From contig NZ_JASVVV010000002.1 in NCBI RefSeq assembly GCF_030287405.1, forward strand, positions 124,001 to 188,000: a DNA stretch of 64,000 nt, in the 5' to 3' direction. Under the pieces are notes generated by a model. That model was not told the origin of the DNA. It worked only from the letters and a program-made list of their open reading frames with translations, and ran no database searches. Made by a program: the position numbers and the translations under genes. How positions within the stretch are numbered: the first letter of the stretch is position 1; every line of letters begins with the position of its first letter. The stretch is from Halalkalicoccus sp. NIPERK01 (GTDB lineage: Archaea; Halobacteriota; Halobacteria; Halobacteriales; Halalkalicoccaceae). Shown piece after piece: positions 7,593 through 16,220 of the stretch.

Positions 7593-8264
7593 ATGACGCC
7601 GAAAATCGAGACGCGGGACCTCACGCGGGTCGTCGACGGCGAGGCCATCGTCGACGGCCTCTCCGTCTCGGTCGCCGAGGGCGAGGTGTTGGTCGTGGTC
7701 GGCCCGTCGGGGGCCGGGAAGTCGTCGTTGCTCCGCCTGCTCAACCGGCTCGACGAGCCGACCGGCGGAACGGTGCTGGTGGACGGCGAGGACTACCGGT
7801 CGATCCCGCCGCGTGAGCTTCGACGACGCGTCGGGTTCGTCCCGCAGGACCCCGCCCTCGTTCCCGGCACCGTCTTCGAGAACGTGGCCCGGGGGCCGCG
7901 ACTCCGTGGGGATTCGGTCGACGAGGAGGCGGTCGGCGGCCTCCTCGATCGCCTCGGCCTCGGTGGCTACGGGGACCGCGACGTCGAGGAGCTCTCGGGC
8001 GGCGAGAAACAGCGCGTCGCAATCGCTCGAACCCTGCTGACCGAGCCGGACGTGCTGCTCCTCGACGAGCCGACGTCCCACCTCGATTCCGCATCGGAAC
8101 GCCGCGTCGAATCGCTGCTGTCCGACCTCATCCGCGACCTCGATCTGACGGTCGTCCTCGTCACCCACGACGAGGAGCAGGCGAAACGGATCGGCAACAG
8201 GGCGCTTTCGATGCGCGAGGGCCGCGCCGATCGGATCGGCCCGATCGAGGAGGTGTTCGCGTGA
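7593..8264 (+). CDS. ABC transporter ATP-binding protein, FetA-like
   Basis: This 223-residue nucleotide-binding subunit has Walker A GPSGAGKS at 37-44, a Q-loop GFVPQDPA, the ABC signature LSGGEKQR, Walker B VLLLDEPTSHLD and an H-loop VTHDE. The set is complete, so it should hydrolyse ATP. The partner permease of the UPF0014/FetB family overlaps its stop codon. Together they resemble Escherichia coli FetAB, which is linked to iron export and oxidative stress resistance. The substrate here is unproven. It lies 78 bp downstream of tRNA-Tyr. Confidence 0.88.
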   Translation: MTPKIETRDLTRVVDGEAIVDGLSVSVAEGEVLVVVGPSGAGKSSLLRLLNRLDEPTGGTVLVDGEDYRSIPPRELRRRVGFVPQDPALVPGTVFENVARGPRLRGDSVDEEAVGGLLDRLGLGGYGDRDVEELSGGEKQRVAIARTLLTEPDVLLLDEPTSHLDSASERRVESLLSDLIRDLDLTVVLVTHDEEQAKRIGNRALSMREGRADRIGPIEEVFA

Positions 8265-9082
8265 TGGCGTCCCTGGCGAGCGAGTTCGCCGCTCAGCTCA
8301 CCGACCCGGTACTGGTCCGAGGGCTGGTACAGGTCGCCGTCGCGTCGGTCCTCGCCGCGCTCGTCGTCGGGATCTCGCACCTCCGGGGGCTGACGCTCGA
8401 ACGCGAACTCGGCGTCGCGCTCGTTCGCGGGCTGGTACAGATCGTCGCGATGGGGTCGATCGTCGGGCTCCTGCTCACGGTCGAGTTCGCCTGGAGCGCG
8501 CTCATCCTCCTCGGGATGATGGTCGGCGCGACGTGGATCTCGAAGAACCGGGGCGAGGGACTCCCGGGGGTCACCCGCGTCTCGTTTTTCGCCATCGTCA
8601 CCGGCTCCGGGCTGGTGATCGTCACGATGACGCTCGCGGGGGCGATCGAGGCCACGGTCAGGAACCTCGTTCCAGTGGGCAGCATGATCATCGCCAACGC
8701 GATGCAGATCAACTCGCTCGCGCTCGACCGGTTCAAAAGCGAGATCGAGTCGAACCGCGCGGAGATCGAGGTCGGCCTCTCGCTCGGCGCGCCGCCCAGT
8801 GCGGTGATCTCGCGGCACGTCGAGACGGGCGTGCAGGCGTCGCTCATCCCCGTCATCGACTCGCTGAAGAGCCTCGGCTGGGTGTGGATCCCGGGGATCA
8901 TGGCCGGGATGATCCTCGCCGGCGAGAACCCGATCTACGCCGCGCTCTACCAGTTCGTCATCATGGCGATGATCTTCGGTGCCGGCGGGCTGACGAGCAT
9001 GACCAGCAGCCTGCTGATCGGGAACTACGTCTTCACCGAGGCCGAGCAGCTGAAGGAGATCGAGACGGACGAGGACGAGTGA
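8264..9082 (+). CDS. ABC transporter permease, FetB/UPF0014 family
   Basis: The 272-residue integral membrane protein has about seven hydrophobic segments. The family pattern LRGLTLERELGVALVRGLVQIVAMGS lies near the N-terminus, with a long cytoplasmic loop before SLKSLGWVWIPGIMAGMILAG. The ATG at 8264 overlaps the ATPase stop (TGATG); a GTG one codon earlier is also possible. The pair lacks a solute-binding protein, consistent with an exporter. The C-terminal tail is acidic. Transport of iron or another metal is inferred from the FetB relationship. Confidence 0.88.
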   Translation: MASLASEFAAQLTDPVLVRGLVQVAVASVLAALVVGISHLRGLTLERELGVALVRGLVQIVAMGSIVGLLLTVEFAWSALILLGMMVGATWISKNRGEGLPGVTRVSFFAIVTGSGLVIVTMTLAGAIEATVRNLVPVGSMIIANAMQINSLALDRFKSEIESNRAEIEVGLSLGAPPSAVISRHVETGVQASLIPVIDSLKSLGWVWIPGIMAGMILAGENPIYAALYQFVIMAMIFGAGGLTSMTSSLLIGNYVFTEAEQLKEIETDEDE

Positions 9083-9161
9083 CCGCCTCGAACGGGCCTC
9101 CGGGACGATACCGGCCCCGCGACCTCGGCGTTCTCGTTGCACCGGGTGGCGTTGGTGGCGC

Positions 9162-9473
9162 TCAGCCCTCGCCGTCCTCGGCGAGTTCCTCCGCCCCGAT
9201 CTCGCCAGCGAGGTAGGCCGCGCCGCGGTCCGTCAGTCGATACGTGTCGTCCTCGCGGGAGAGCAGGTCGCGGATCGCCAACTGGCGACACCGGTCGGCG
9301 ACGTACTCCTCGCTCTTCTCGAGGGTCGCCGCGAGTTCGGGGGGCGTCGCCGGTCCGTCCTCGAGCAGTTCCATGACCCGCTCGTCGGTGTGGGTCATCC
9401 AGTCGATCCGCAGGCGCGTCGCCTGTTCGCGAAACCCACCACGCAGGAGCCGCGAGAGGAACCCGTCGCTCAT
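9162..9473 (-). CDS. winged helix-turn-helix protein (PhiH1 repressor-like)
   Basis: This 103-residue protein has a winged-helix pattern: a DERVMELLEDGPATPPELAATL helix-turn-helix start, a recognition helix around SEEYVADRCRQLAIRDLL, and the wing REDDTYRLTDRGAAYL. It resembles small haloarchaeal regulators related to the PhiH1 phage repressor. The ATG at 9473 is preceded by an AT-poor spacer and lies divergent from the M24 gene. The regulated gene is not evident. The C-terminus is a short acidic tail. Confidence 0.8.
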   Translation of the reverse strand: MSDGFLSRLLRGGFREQATRLRIDWMTHTDERVMELLEDGPATPPELAATLEKSEEYVADRCRQLAIRDLLSREDDTYRLTDRGAAYLAGEIGAEELAEDGEG

Positions 9474-9571
9474 ATGGGGGAGTGGGCTGGGCTGGCCTTA
9501 ATCCCGCCGTTCGGAGACGCTCCGGACGCGGGTCGGGAGGCTTAAGCGAGGATTCCCCGAACCCTGCGGGT

Positions 9572-10771
9572 ATGCCGACACGCCTCCTCGACGAGGAGTT
9601 CGACGCGCGCCTCGCGAGCGTCCGCGAGCGGATCGCGGCGAGCGACGCCGACGCCGGCGTCTGGTTCGACGCGACCAGCATCGAGTACCTGACCGGCTTC
9701 GCCCACGTCCAGACCGAACGCCCCGTCGTCCTCGGGGTCGCTCCCGAGGCGTGTGCGATCACCGTCCCGCGACTGGAGGTCGAGCGATGCGAGGGGAACC
9801 CCAGGGTCGACCGCGTCCACGACTACTTCGACTATCCCGGCGGGAAGCCGATCGAAACGGTGGCAGAGATGCTCCGGGGGATGGGTGCCGGGTCGGTCCT
9901 GGCGGACGCCGACGGCGCGCCGGGCGTCATGGGCTACGAGGGACCCCCGCTCTCGGAGGTCGTGGAGGTCGAGACCCAGTCGTGGGTCCCGCGGATGCGC
10001 TGGCGGAAGTCGGCGGCCGAGATCGATCTCATTCGAGAATCCGCGACGTGGGCGAACCTCGGCCACCGCTATCTCGCCGACTTCACCGAGCCCGGCGCCC
10101 ACCCCGCGACCGTGAGCCAGCGCGCCTCGATGGAAGCGTCGAGAGCGATGCTCGACGCCCTCGGGGACCGGTTCGTCGAACGGGTGCGCGCGAGCGGCCC
10201 GGTGCAGGCGGGCTACATCAGCGCCCACGAGACCGCCCTGCCCCACGGCCACACGCCCAACCAGCGCCTCCGGGAGGGCGACGTTCTCATTACAGGTGCG
10301 ACCGCGAACGTCGACGGCTACCGCTCCGAGTTGGAGCGCACCATGTTCGTCGGCGAGCCCACCGACGAGCAGGCCCACTACTTCGAACTCATGCTCGAAG
10401 CGCAGGACATCGCCATCGAGGCGCTCGGGCCGGGCGTCCCCCTCGCGGACGTGGACGAGGCGGTGTGGAGCTACTTCGAGGAGCAGGGGATCACCGACCT
10501 CGCGCGCCACCACGTCGGGCACAACATCGGGCTCGGGGCCCACGAACCGCCGTACATCGACCGTGGATGGGCCGCCCACTGTGGGAGCGAAACGACGAGC
10601 TACGACGAGTCGGACGCGACCATGCGACCGGGTCACGTCTACACGATCGAGCCGGGGATCTACACCGAGGAGGCGGGCTACAGACACTCGGATACGATCG
10701 CCATCACCGAAGAGGGGATCGAGCCACTCACCTACTTCCCGCGCGATCTGGAGGCGAACGTCGTTCGCTGA
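9572..10771 (+). CDS. M24-family (Xaa-Pro peptidase/creatinase fold) protein
   Basis: The 399-residue protein has a creatinase-type N-terminal domain (SIEYLTGF, RPVVLGV) and a C-terminal pita-bread domain. By alignment to aminopeptidase P, three of the five metal ligands are changed. The first Asp is Thr (VLITGATANVDG), the second is Glu (SELERT), and the last Glu is Ser (GYRHSDTI). The His (GHNIGLGAHE) and one Glu (IEPGIY) remain. It may act like metal-free creatinase or another C-N hydrolase rather than a peptidase. I chose ATG 9572; the frame opens earlier without conserved sequence. It is convergent with the transporter pair. Confidence 0.85.
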   Translation: MPTRLLDEEFDARLASVRERIAASDADAGVWFDATSIEYLTGFAHVQTERPVVLGVAPEACAITVPRLEVERCEGNPRVDRVHDYFDYPGGKPIETVAEMLRGMGAGSVLADADGAPGVMGYEGPPLSEVVEVETQSWVPRMRWRKSAAEIDLIRESATWANLGHRYLADFTEPGAHPATVSQRASMEASRAMLDALGDRFVERVRASGPVQAGYISAHETALPHGHTPNQRLREGDVLITGATANVDGYRSELERTMFVGEPTDEQAHYFELMLEAQDIAIEALGPGVPLADVDEAVWSYFEEQGITDLARHHVGHNIGLGAHEPPYIDRGWAAHCGSETTSYDESDATMRPGHVYTIEPGIYTEEAGYRHSDTIAITEEGIEPLTYFPRDLEANVVR

Positions 10772-10820
10772 GGCGGTCGGTTTCCCCTGGAACGACGCCC
10801 TCCGAGGGTCCTCCGCCAGG

Positions 10821-12149
10821 TCAGAGCTGTCGTTCGGCCTCGCGGAGCCCCTGCTCGATCGACTCGCGTTCGAAGTAGACCGCCTCGACGGTGAAGACCG
10901 CGGCCGCGATGAGGACGACGAGCCAGAAGACCGACGGGAGCTGTGCGTAGAGATACCACGTGAGCATGACGAAGAAGGCGGCCGACCCGACGGTGCCGAC
11001 GAGCGGCGGAAGCACGTTGATGTCGCCCCGATCGCGGTTCGCGAGCGCGAGCGCGCTCATCGCCCCGAAGACCGCGATGAACGCGAGCGAGGCGAACTCC
11101 ACGACGGCCTCGAGACTCCCGAGGACGGTAAACGCCGCCGTGAAGAGGCCGATGACGAGGACCGTCCGGGTCGGGGCGGCCTGCTCGTCGGCATCGCCCA
11201 TGCGGTCGGGGAGGATCCCGTCGGCGATCAGGTTCTTCGCGAAGATCGCCTCGCTGAACAACGTCGAGTTGATCGCGCTGGCCGTCGAGATGAGCCCCGC
11301 GATCCCCACCGCGAACGCGAGCCACTTCGAGATGACGAGCCCCCCGTAGAGCAGCGCCGCCTCGGGCTGGGCGGCGACGACCTCCTCTGGGAGGAGGCTC
11401 GTGATGACGAACCCGACGAGGATGTAGATGAACGCGGCGACCGGGATCGAGATGAAGATCCCCTTCGCGAGCGTCTCGTCGGGGTCCTCGAACTGCTCCT
11501 GGTCGTAGAAGAGGAGCTGCCACCCCTCGAAGGAGACGAACCCGACCGAGGCGGCGATGATCGGGTTGAAATCGAAACTCGAGACCGACCGGGCGAGTTC
11601 GGAGAACCCTACTTGAAGCATCTGGTTCGAGAAGCCGAACCAGAGCGCGACGAGGCCGAAGACGGCGATGATGCCCGCCTGGACGAACACGAGATACCGC
11701 TCGACGGCCGCGGTCGAGCCGGCACCCAAGAGGTTCAGGCCGACGAAGACGGCGACGACGAGCACGGAGAGGAACTGGCGGATCGGCAGCCCCCAGACGT
11801 ACTCGATGCCGAGCATCATCTGGCCGTAGGCGCCGAAGGCGTAGGCGTACATCGCCATCGTGCCGATGTAGCCGACGACGAGCGTCCAGCCGATGACGCC
11901 CGCGACGGTCGTTCGGTCGGTCAGCTCCTCGAGGAAGGAGACAGAGCCGCCGCTGCTGTCGGTGACGTCGTTGAGCTTGACGTACGAGTAGGCACAACAG
12001 AGCACGACGACGGTCGCGAGCGAGTAGGCGAACCACGTCAACACGCCGGCGGCGGCCACGACGATGCCGATCGCCGCGTAGATCCCCCCGCCGACGACCC
12101 CGCCGACGCCGAGGGCGACTGCCGTCCCCACGCCGAAGTTCTCGCTCAC
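10821..12149 (-). CDS. APC-superfamily amino acid/amine permease
   Basis: The 442-residue protein has about 12 membrane segments and the APC signature near its start (GVGGVVGGGIYAAIG). A conserved helix follows (VSFEGWQLLFYDQEQFEDPDETL is split across its centre). It should be a secondary transporter for amino acids or related compounds. The start is GTG at 12149, overlapping the stop of the upstream solute-binding protein (GTGA), so the two are coupled. An ABC-type binding protein paired with an APC carrier is unusual. The carrier's own short N-terminus is typical. Confidence 0.87.
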   Translation of the reverse strand: MSENFGVGTAVALGVGGVVGGGIYAAIGIVVAAAGVLTWFAYSLATVVVLCCAYSYVKLNDVTDSSGGSVSFLEELTDRTTVAGVIGWTLVVGYIGTMAMYAYAFGAYGQMMLGIEYVWGLPIRQFLSVLVVAVFVGLNLLGAGSTAAVERYLVFVQAGIIAVFGLVALWFGFSNQMLQVGFSELARSVSSFDFNPIIAASVGFVSFEGWQLLFYDQEQFEDPDETLAKGIFISIPVAAFIYILVGFVITSLLPEEVVAAQPEAALLYGGLVISKWLAFAVGIAGLISTASAINSTLFSEAIFAKNLIADGILPDRMGDADEQAAPTRTVLVIGLFTAAFTVLGSLEAVVEFASLAFIAVFGAMSALALANRDRGDINVLPPLVGTVGSAAFFVMLTWYLYAQLPSVFWLVVLIAAAVFTVEAVYFERESIEQGLREAERQL

Positions 12150-13723
12150 GACCTGACCTCCACGACGGGGTCGGTGCCCGCGAGTCGCGGATTGACCTCG
12201 GGGATCGGATGAACCCGGAAGTTCCGGACCCGGTCGGTCGTCGCGAAGCTGTTGTCGAGCGAACACAGCGGCACGACCGCCCGATCCGAGAGGAGTCTCG
12301 TGATCGCCGTTTCGTAGAGGTCCCGTCGGCGGTCTCGGTCGGTCGTCGCCCGGGCCTCCGAGAGGGGTTCCATCACCTCGTCGTCGCGCTCGAAGACCCC
12401 GTTGGTCGTCCCGGCCATGTTCTCGTGGAACGTCGGGTACAGAAACGAGTCCGGATCCGAGGTGCCCGTGATCTCGCCGACGAACACCGAATAGTCGCGC
12501 TTCGACCCCGTGACGTACGTCTCGAGGTAGCTCTTCCACGGTTTCGACGCCACGAGCGCGCCGTGGCCGGCGTTGCGAAGCCCGCCGGCGAGCGCCTCGC
12601 CGAACTCCTTGTGGATGGGGTCCTTCGACGTCAGGATCTTGAGTTGGCCGGTCGTCTCGTCGGCCTGCCGGAACAGGTCCCGCGCACGCTCGACGTTCTT
12701 CGGGTTCGGGATCTCGGCCCACCGCTCGACGGGCAGGTCCCACTCCTCGGCGACCCGACGCGGGAGCGGGCTGTAGACCCGTTCGCCCATCGGTTCGACG
12801 AACTCCCGGACGGCCTCGTCGACGTCGAGACAGTAGTCGATCGCCTCCCGGACCTCGGGTTTCGTCGTCGGGCCGGTGTTCAGGTTGACGCCGAGATAGA
12901 GGCTCCGGTAGCCGTCTCGGCGCGCGACCGTCGCGTTCGTCACGTCCCGGATGTCGTTCGCCACCTGCGGCCCGATCGGCTCGATGGCGTCGCTGCGGCC
13001 GGTCCGCAGACCCATCATCTGAGTGAGCGGCGATTCGACGTACACGACGGTGAGCTGTGCGATCGCGGGCGGGGACTCGCCCCAGTAGTCGTCCCAGCGG
13101 GCGAGTTGGGCCTTCCGTTCCTCGGTGAACTTCCGGACCTCGAAGGGGCCGCTCCCGACCGGCGCCGTGGCGAACCGTTCGGGATCGGCCTCGCGGTCCT
13201 CCTTGGGGACGATCGGCCGGGTGAGCGCGTGGGAAAACGCCGGGTACGGGTCTCCGAGCCGGAACCGGACCGTCCGGTCGTCGACGGTCTCGACCGACTC
13301 GATCATGTCGACCGTCCACTCGGTAGCGGCGTCCTCCTCGACGGGCGCCTCGAAAGAGTACGCGACGTCCTCGGGCGTGATCGGGCTGTCGTTCTGGAAG
13401 CGCGCCCGCTCGTCGATCGCGACCTCGACTTCCAGGCCGTCCGCCGAGACGGTCGGTTGGCCGCTCGCGATCCGCGGGACGACGTCTCCGCCCTCGCCGT
13501 AGGCGTACAGTCCGTCGAAGACCCGGTTGATGACCTGCTTCGAGCCGACGTACTTCGCCTCGATCGGGTCGAGGGTGACCGGCGGGTACAGCGTGGCGAG
13601 CCGAAGTCGGGGCCCCGGCGGGGTCTTCGCGAGCGCCGAACAGCCCCCGAGCGACGCGGCGGCCGCCGCCCCGATCCCCGCGAGCAGGTCGCGCCGGCCC
13701 AGCGGTCGTCCGATTCCCGTCAT
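12146..13723 (-). CDS. Tat-exported solute-binding lipoprotein (family 5, peptide/nickel type)
   Basis: The 525-residue protein begins with a twin-arginine signal (RRDLLAGIGAAAA, Arg10-Arg11) and a lipobox ending LGGC (Cys28). It should be exported folded and lipid-anchored outside. The body is a DppA/OppA-type binding protein. Landmarks are PVTLDPIEAKYVGSKQVINRVFDGLY, the GSGPFEV motif and EVREAIDYCLD. Family 5 members bind oligopeptides, nickel or related ligands. No ABC permease or ATPase gene is near. Instead it is coupled by a 4-nt overlap to an APC carrier. The ligand is unknown. Confidence 0.88.
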   Translation of the reverse strand: MTGIGRPLGRRDLLAGIGAAAAASLGGCSALAKTPPGPRLRLATLYPPVTLDPIEAKYVGSKQVINRVFDGLYAYGEGGDVVPRIASGQPTVSADGLEVEVAIDERARFQNDSPITPEDVAYSFEAPVEEDAATEWTVDMIESVETVDDRTVRFRLGDPYPAFSHALTRPIVPKEDREADPERFATAPVGSGPFEVRKFTEERKAQLARWDDYWGESPPAIAQLTVVYVESPLTQMMGLRTGRSDAIEPIGPQVANDIRDVTNATVARRDGYRSLYLGVNLNTGPTTKPEVREAIDYCLDVDEAVREFVEPMGERVYSPLPRRVAEEWDLPVERWAEIPNPKNVERARDLFRQADETTGQLKILTSKDPIHKEFGEALAGGLRNAGHGALVASKPWKSYLETYVTGSKRDYSVFVGEITGTSDPDSFLYPTFHENMAGTTNGVFERDDEVMEPLSEARATTDRDRRRDLYETAITRLLSDRAVVPLCSLDNSFATTDRVRNFRVHPIPEVNPRLAGTDPVVEVRS

Positions 13724-13987
13724 GTGTCGTCGGCTCCTCCCGGAGTCCGTCCGGCGAGAGGACGTGTTCGGTGACGCCGCCGCGATCCGTTCGAGGACGC
13801 GATACTGGCGACGATGCTCATGATCGTCTCCTCTCCATCGATAATCGCGTGTGGTCGAACGGCGAGCCACCTCACGTTTCTGCTTGCGTTCGCATCGCGG
13901 ATCGGCGATCCGAACACGCCTCCGGGTTGGGGTCGCCCGCCGGAGGTGACCGAGCGATTCAAGTCCGTGTTCGTCGATCACACCGTC

Positions 13988-14602
13988 GTGGCAGTCTCGT
14001 TCGACCTCTTCGGCACGCTCGTGCGCGCGCCCAAACCGGACGATTCGGCGCGGGCGATCGCGGCCGAACTCGAATCGCGGGGCGTGACGGTCCCCGACGG
14101 GTGGGAGGAGGCCTATCGCACCCCCCAGATCGACGCGCCCGAGGGCGCGGAGGTGCCCCTGCCCGCCCACGTCGCCCGCGCGCTTTCGGCCTGCGGCGTC
14201 GAGGCCCCGGGGAACGTCGCCCGGCGGGCCGTGATCGCGGCGTTCGACCCTACCGTCGAGACCCGCGAGGGGGCCACGGAAGCGCTCGCGGCGGCGCGCG
14301 AACACGGTCCCGTCGGTCTGCTCTCGAACTGCAGCGTACCCGAACTGGTCGCCCGAACGCTGATCCGCGCGGGCCTGCGCGGGGAGTTCGACGCGGTCGT
14401 CACGAGCGTGGGCTGTGGCTGGCGCAAACCCCACCCGGAGGCGTTCGAGGCGGTCGCCACCGGTCTCGACCGCCCCGTCGCGGACCTCACCCACGTCGGG
14501 GACTCGCCGGAGGACGGCGGGATCGAGGCGTGTGGCGGCCGGGCGATACTCCTCGACGGGGTCGCGCTCTCGGAGGTGCCCGCGCTCCTCGGAGGGCGAT
14601 GA
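13988..14602 (+). CDS. HAD-superfamily hydrolase, first gene of cobalamin operon
   Basis: This is a 204-residue HAD family IA protein. Motif 1 is VSFDLFGTLVRAP (nucleophile Asp, then Leu-Phe rather than the Asp-x-Asp of most phosphatases), motif 2 is GLLSNCS, the Lys is in WRKPHPEAF, and motif 4 is THVGDSPEDGG. The GTG at 13988 starts at the first conserved strand. ATGs upstream would add an implausible basic tail. Its stop overlaps the cbiB ATG (ATGA), tying it to cobalamin assembly. A dephosphorylation step such as alpha-ribazole phosphate is possible, but the missing second Asp argues for caution. Confidence 0.8.
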   Translation: MAVSFDLFGTLVRAPKPDDSARAIAAELESRGVTVPDGWEEAYRTPQIDAPEGAEVPLPAHVARALSACGVEAPGNVARRAVIAAFDPTVETREGATEALAAAREHGPVGLLSNCSVPELVARTLIRAGLRGEFDAVVTSVGCGWRKPHPEAFEAVATGLDRPVADLTHVGDSPEDGGIEACGGRAILLDGVALSEVPALLGGR

Positions 14603-15498
14603 GCAGCGCGCTCGCGGCGCTCGCGCTCGCGGTCGGCCTCGAACTCGCGCTGGGAGAACCACCCGCGAGGGCTCACCCGGTCGCGTGGTTCGGACGGGCC
14701 GTCGAACGGGTGGATCGGGAGTGGGGCCGCCCGCGGGTCGTCGGCGCTTGCGTGGCCCTCCTGCTCCCCGCGCTGGCCGCGGGGGTGGCCGCCGGAACGG
14801 TCGCGCTCGCCGCCCTCGTCCACCCGTTCGTCGGGATCCTCGTCGCCGGAACCGTCCTGTTCGTCTCGACGAGCCTGCGGATGTTACTGGACGTCGCGAG
14901 GGAGGTGATCGCCGAGAGCGAGCGCGACCTCCCGCGGGCGCGCGAGTCGGTCCGTGCGCTCGCCGGGCGCAGCCCTGAGGAACTCTCAGCGGGGGAGATA
15001 CGGAGCGCCACCGTCGAGAGTAGCGCCGAGAACCTCGCCGACGGGCTGGTAGCACCCCTCGGCGCGTTCGCGTCGCTCGCGCCGCTCTCGCTCGCGCTCG
15101 CGGCCGGGGGCGCGGCGTGGGTCAAGGCGGTCAACACGCTCGATTCCATGCTCGGCTACCCCGAAAAGCCCCACGGCACCGCGAGCGCCCGCCTCGACGA
15201 CGGCGTCATGTACCTGTCCGCACGCGCGAGCGCCGTCCTGCTCGCGCTGGCCGCCCGGAAACCGATGGCACCCCTCCGCGCGCGCCGGTGGGCGCGCGCC
15301 CCGCCCTCGCCGAACTCCGGCTGGCCGATGGCGACGCTCGCGGTCCTTCTGGGGGTTCGCCTCGAGAAACCCGACGTCTACATCCTGAATCGCTCTAGAG
15401 AGCTGCCGACGGTCGCGGAGGCCCGACGAGGGGTTCGGATCGTCGCCCTCGCCGGAGCACTCGCGTACCTGCTCTCGGGGGTGCTCGCGTGGTTCTGA
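14599..15498 (+). CDS. cbiB: adenosylcobinamide-phosphate synthase CbiB
   Basis: This membrane enzyme joins the aminopropanol(-phosphate) arm to adenosylcobyric acid. The 299-residue length, several hydrophobic segments and family blocks GEPPARAHPVAWFGRAVE, SAENLADGLVAPL, KAVNTLDSMLGYP and RLDDG support the call. The PNSGWPMAT motif near residue 235 is also characteristic. The ATG at 14599 overlaps the HAD gene stop. Its own end overlaps the cobS start by 10 bp. It works directly after cobyric acid formation by CbiP and uses the product of CobD. Confidence 0.95.
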   Translation: MSSALAALALAVGLELALGEPPARAHPVAWFGRAVERVDREWGRPRVVGACVALLLPALAAGVAAGTVALAALVHPFVGILVAGTVLFVSTSLRMLLDVAREVIAESERDLPRARESVRALAGRSPEELSAGEIRSATVESSAENLADGLVAPLGAFASLAPLSLALAAGGAAWVKAVNTLDSMLGYPEKPHGTASARLDDGVMYLSARASAVLLALAARKPMAPLRARRWARAPPSPNSGWPMATLAVLLGVRLEKPDVYILNRSRELPTVAEARRGVRIVALAGALAYLLSGVLAWF

Positions 15499-16220
15499 AC
15501 GCGCTGCGTGGGGCGCTCGGCTTCCTCACCCGGCTCCCGGTCGGTCACGACGAACGCGCCTGGGAGGCGTTTCGGCGGACGCCGGCCGCGTTTCCGCTCG
15601 CGGGCTACCTCGTGGGAGCGCTACTCGCCGTGCCCCTGCTCCTCCCGATTCCGGCCCCGACCGTCGCGCTCGCCTTCCTTCTCTCGATCTACCTCCTCAC
15701 GGGGATCAACCACGCCGACGGCGTCGCGGACCTGGGCGACGCGGCGGTCGTCCACGGCGGGAGCGAGAAACGCCGTGAGGTCATGCGCGATACCACTACC
15801 GGCGTCGGCGCGATCCTCGCGCTCGGCGTCGTCCTCGCGGGACTGGCGCTCGCGGGGCTGGCGCTCGCGGCCCTGCCCCTCGCGGCGGCCGCCGGAATCG
15901 TGATCGCCGCCGAGGTCGGCGCGAAGTTCTCGGTCGCCCTGCTGTGCTGTCTCGGCGACCCCGCCCACGAGGGAATGGGCTCGCAGTTCGTCGGACAGGG
16001 GCCGGGTGCGCTCGCCGGTCCGCTCGCCGTGGCGCTTCCGGCGGCCGTCTCGGTTCCGACGTTCGCGGCCGTCGCGGGTGCGACGCTGTCGGCCGTTCTC
16101 GTCGGCAAGTGGGCGACCAGACGGCTGGGCGGGATCAGCGGCGACGTGCTGGGCGCGGCGAACGAGGCCGGGCGGGTCGTCGCGCTCCACGCGGGGGTGG
16201 TCGCGTGGACGCTCTGGTGA
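15489..16220 (+). CDS. cobS: adenosylcobinamide-GDP ribazoletransferase CobS
   Basis: This integral membrane enzyme attaches alpha-ribazole to adenosylcobinamide-GDP, the last ring-assembly step. The protein is 243 residues and very hydrophobic. It has the N-terminal GFLTRLPVG, the catalytic acidic block HADGVADLGDA and the GQGPGALAG/GGISGDVLGAANE segments typical of CobS. The start is GTG at 15489, 10 bp inside the end of cbiB. The 3' end overlaps cobY, which makes the next substrate donor. Alanine-rich runs are normal for this family in haloarchaea. Confidence 0.95.
   Translation: MVLNALRGALGFLTRLPVGHDERAWEAFRRTPAAFPLAGYLVGALLAVPLLLPIPAPTVALAFLLSIYLLTGINHADGVADLGDAAVVHGGSEKRREVMRDTTTGVGAILALGVVLAGLALAGLALAALPLAAAAGIVIAAEVGAKFSVALLCCLGDPAHEGMGSQFVGQGPGALAGPLAVALPAAVSVPTFAAVAGATLSAVLVGKWATRRLGGISGDVLGAANEAGRVVALHAGVVAWTLW

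Noticed and set aside
10296-12212. 638-codon rightward frame across the M24 gene and APC permease
   Set aside because: Its composition (runs of R, D, E and P) is that of a high-GC antisense shadow of the permease.
13724-13987. Search for a cobalamin riboswitch ahead of the cobalamin operon
   Set aside because: No B12-box-like conserved core or extended helices could be recognised by eye.
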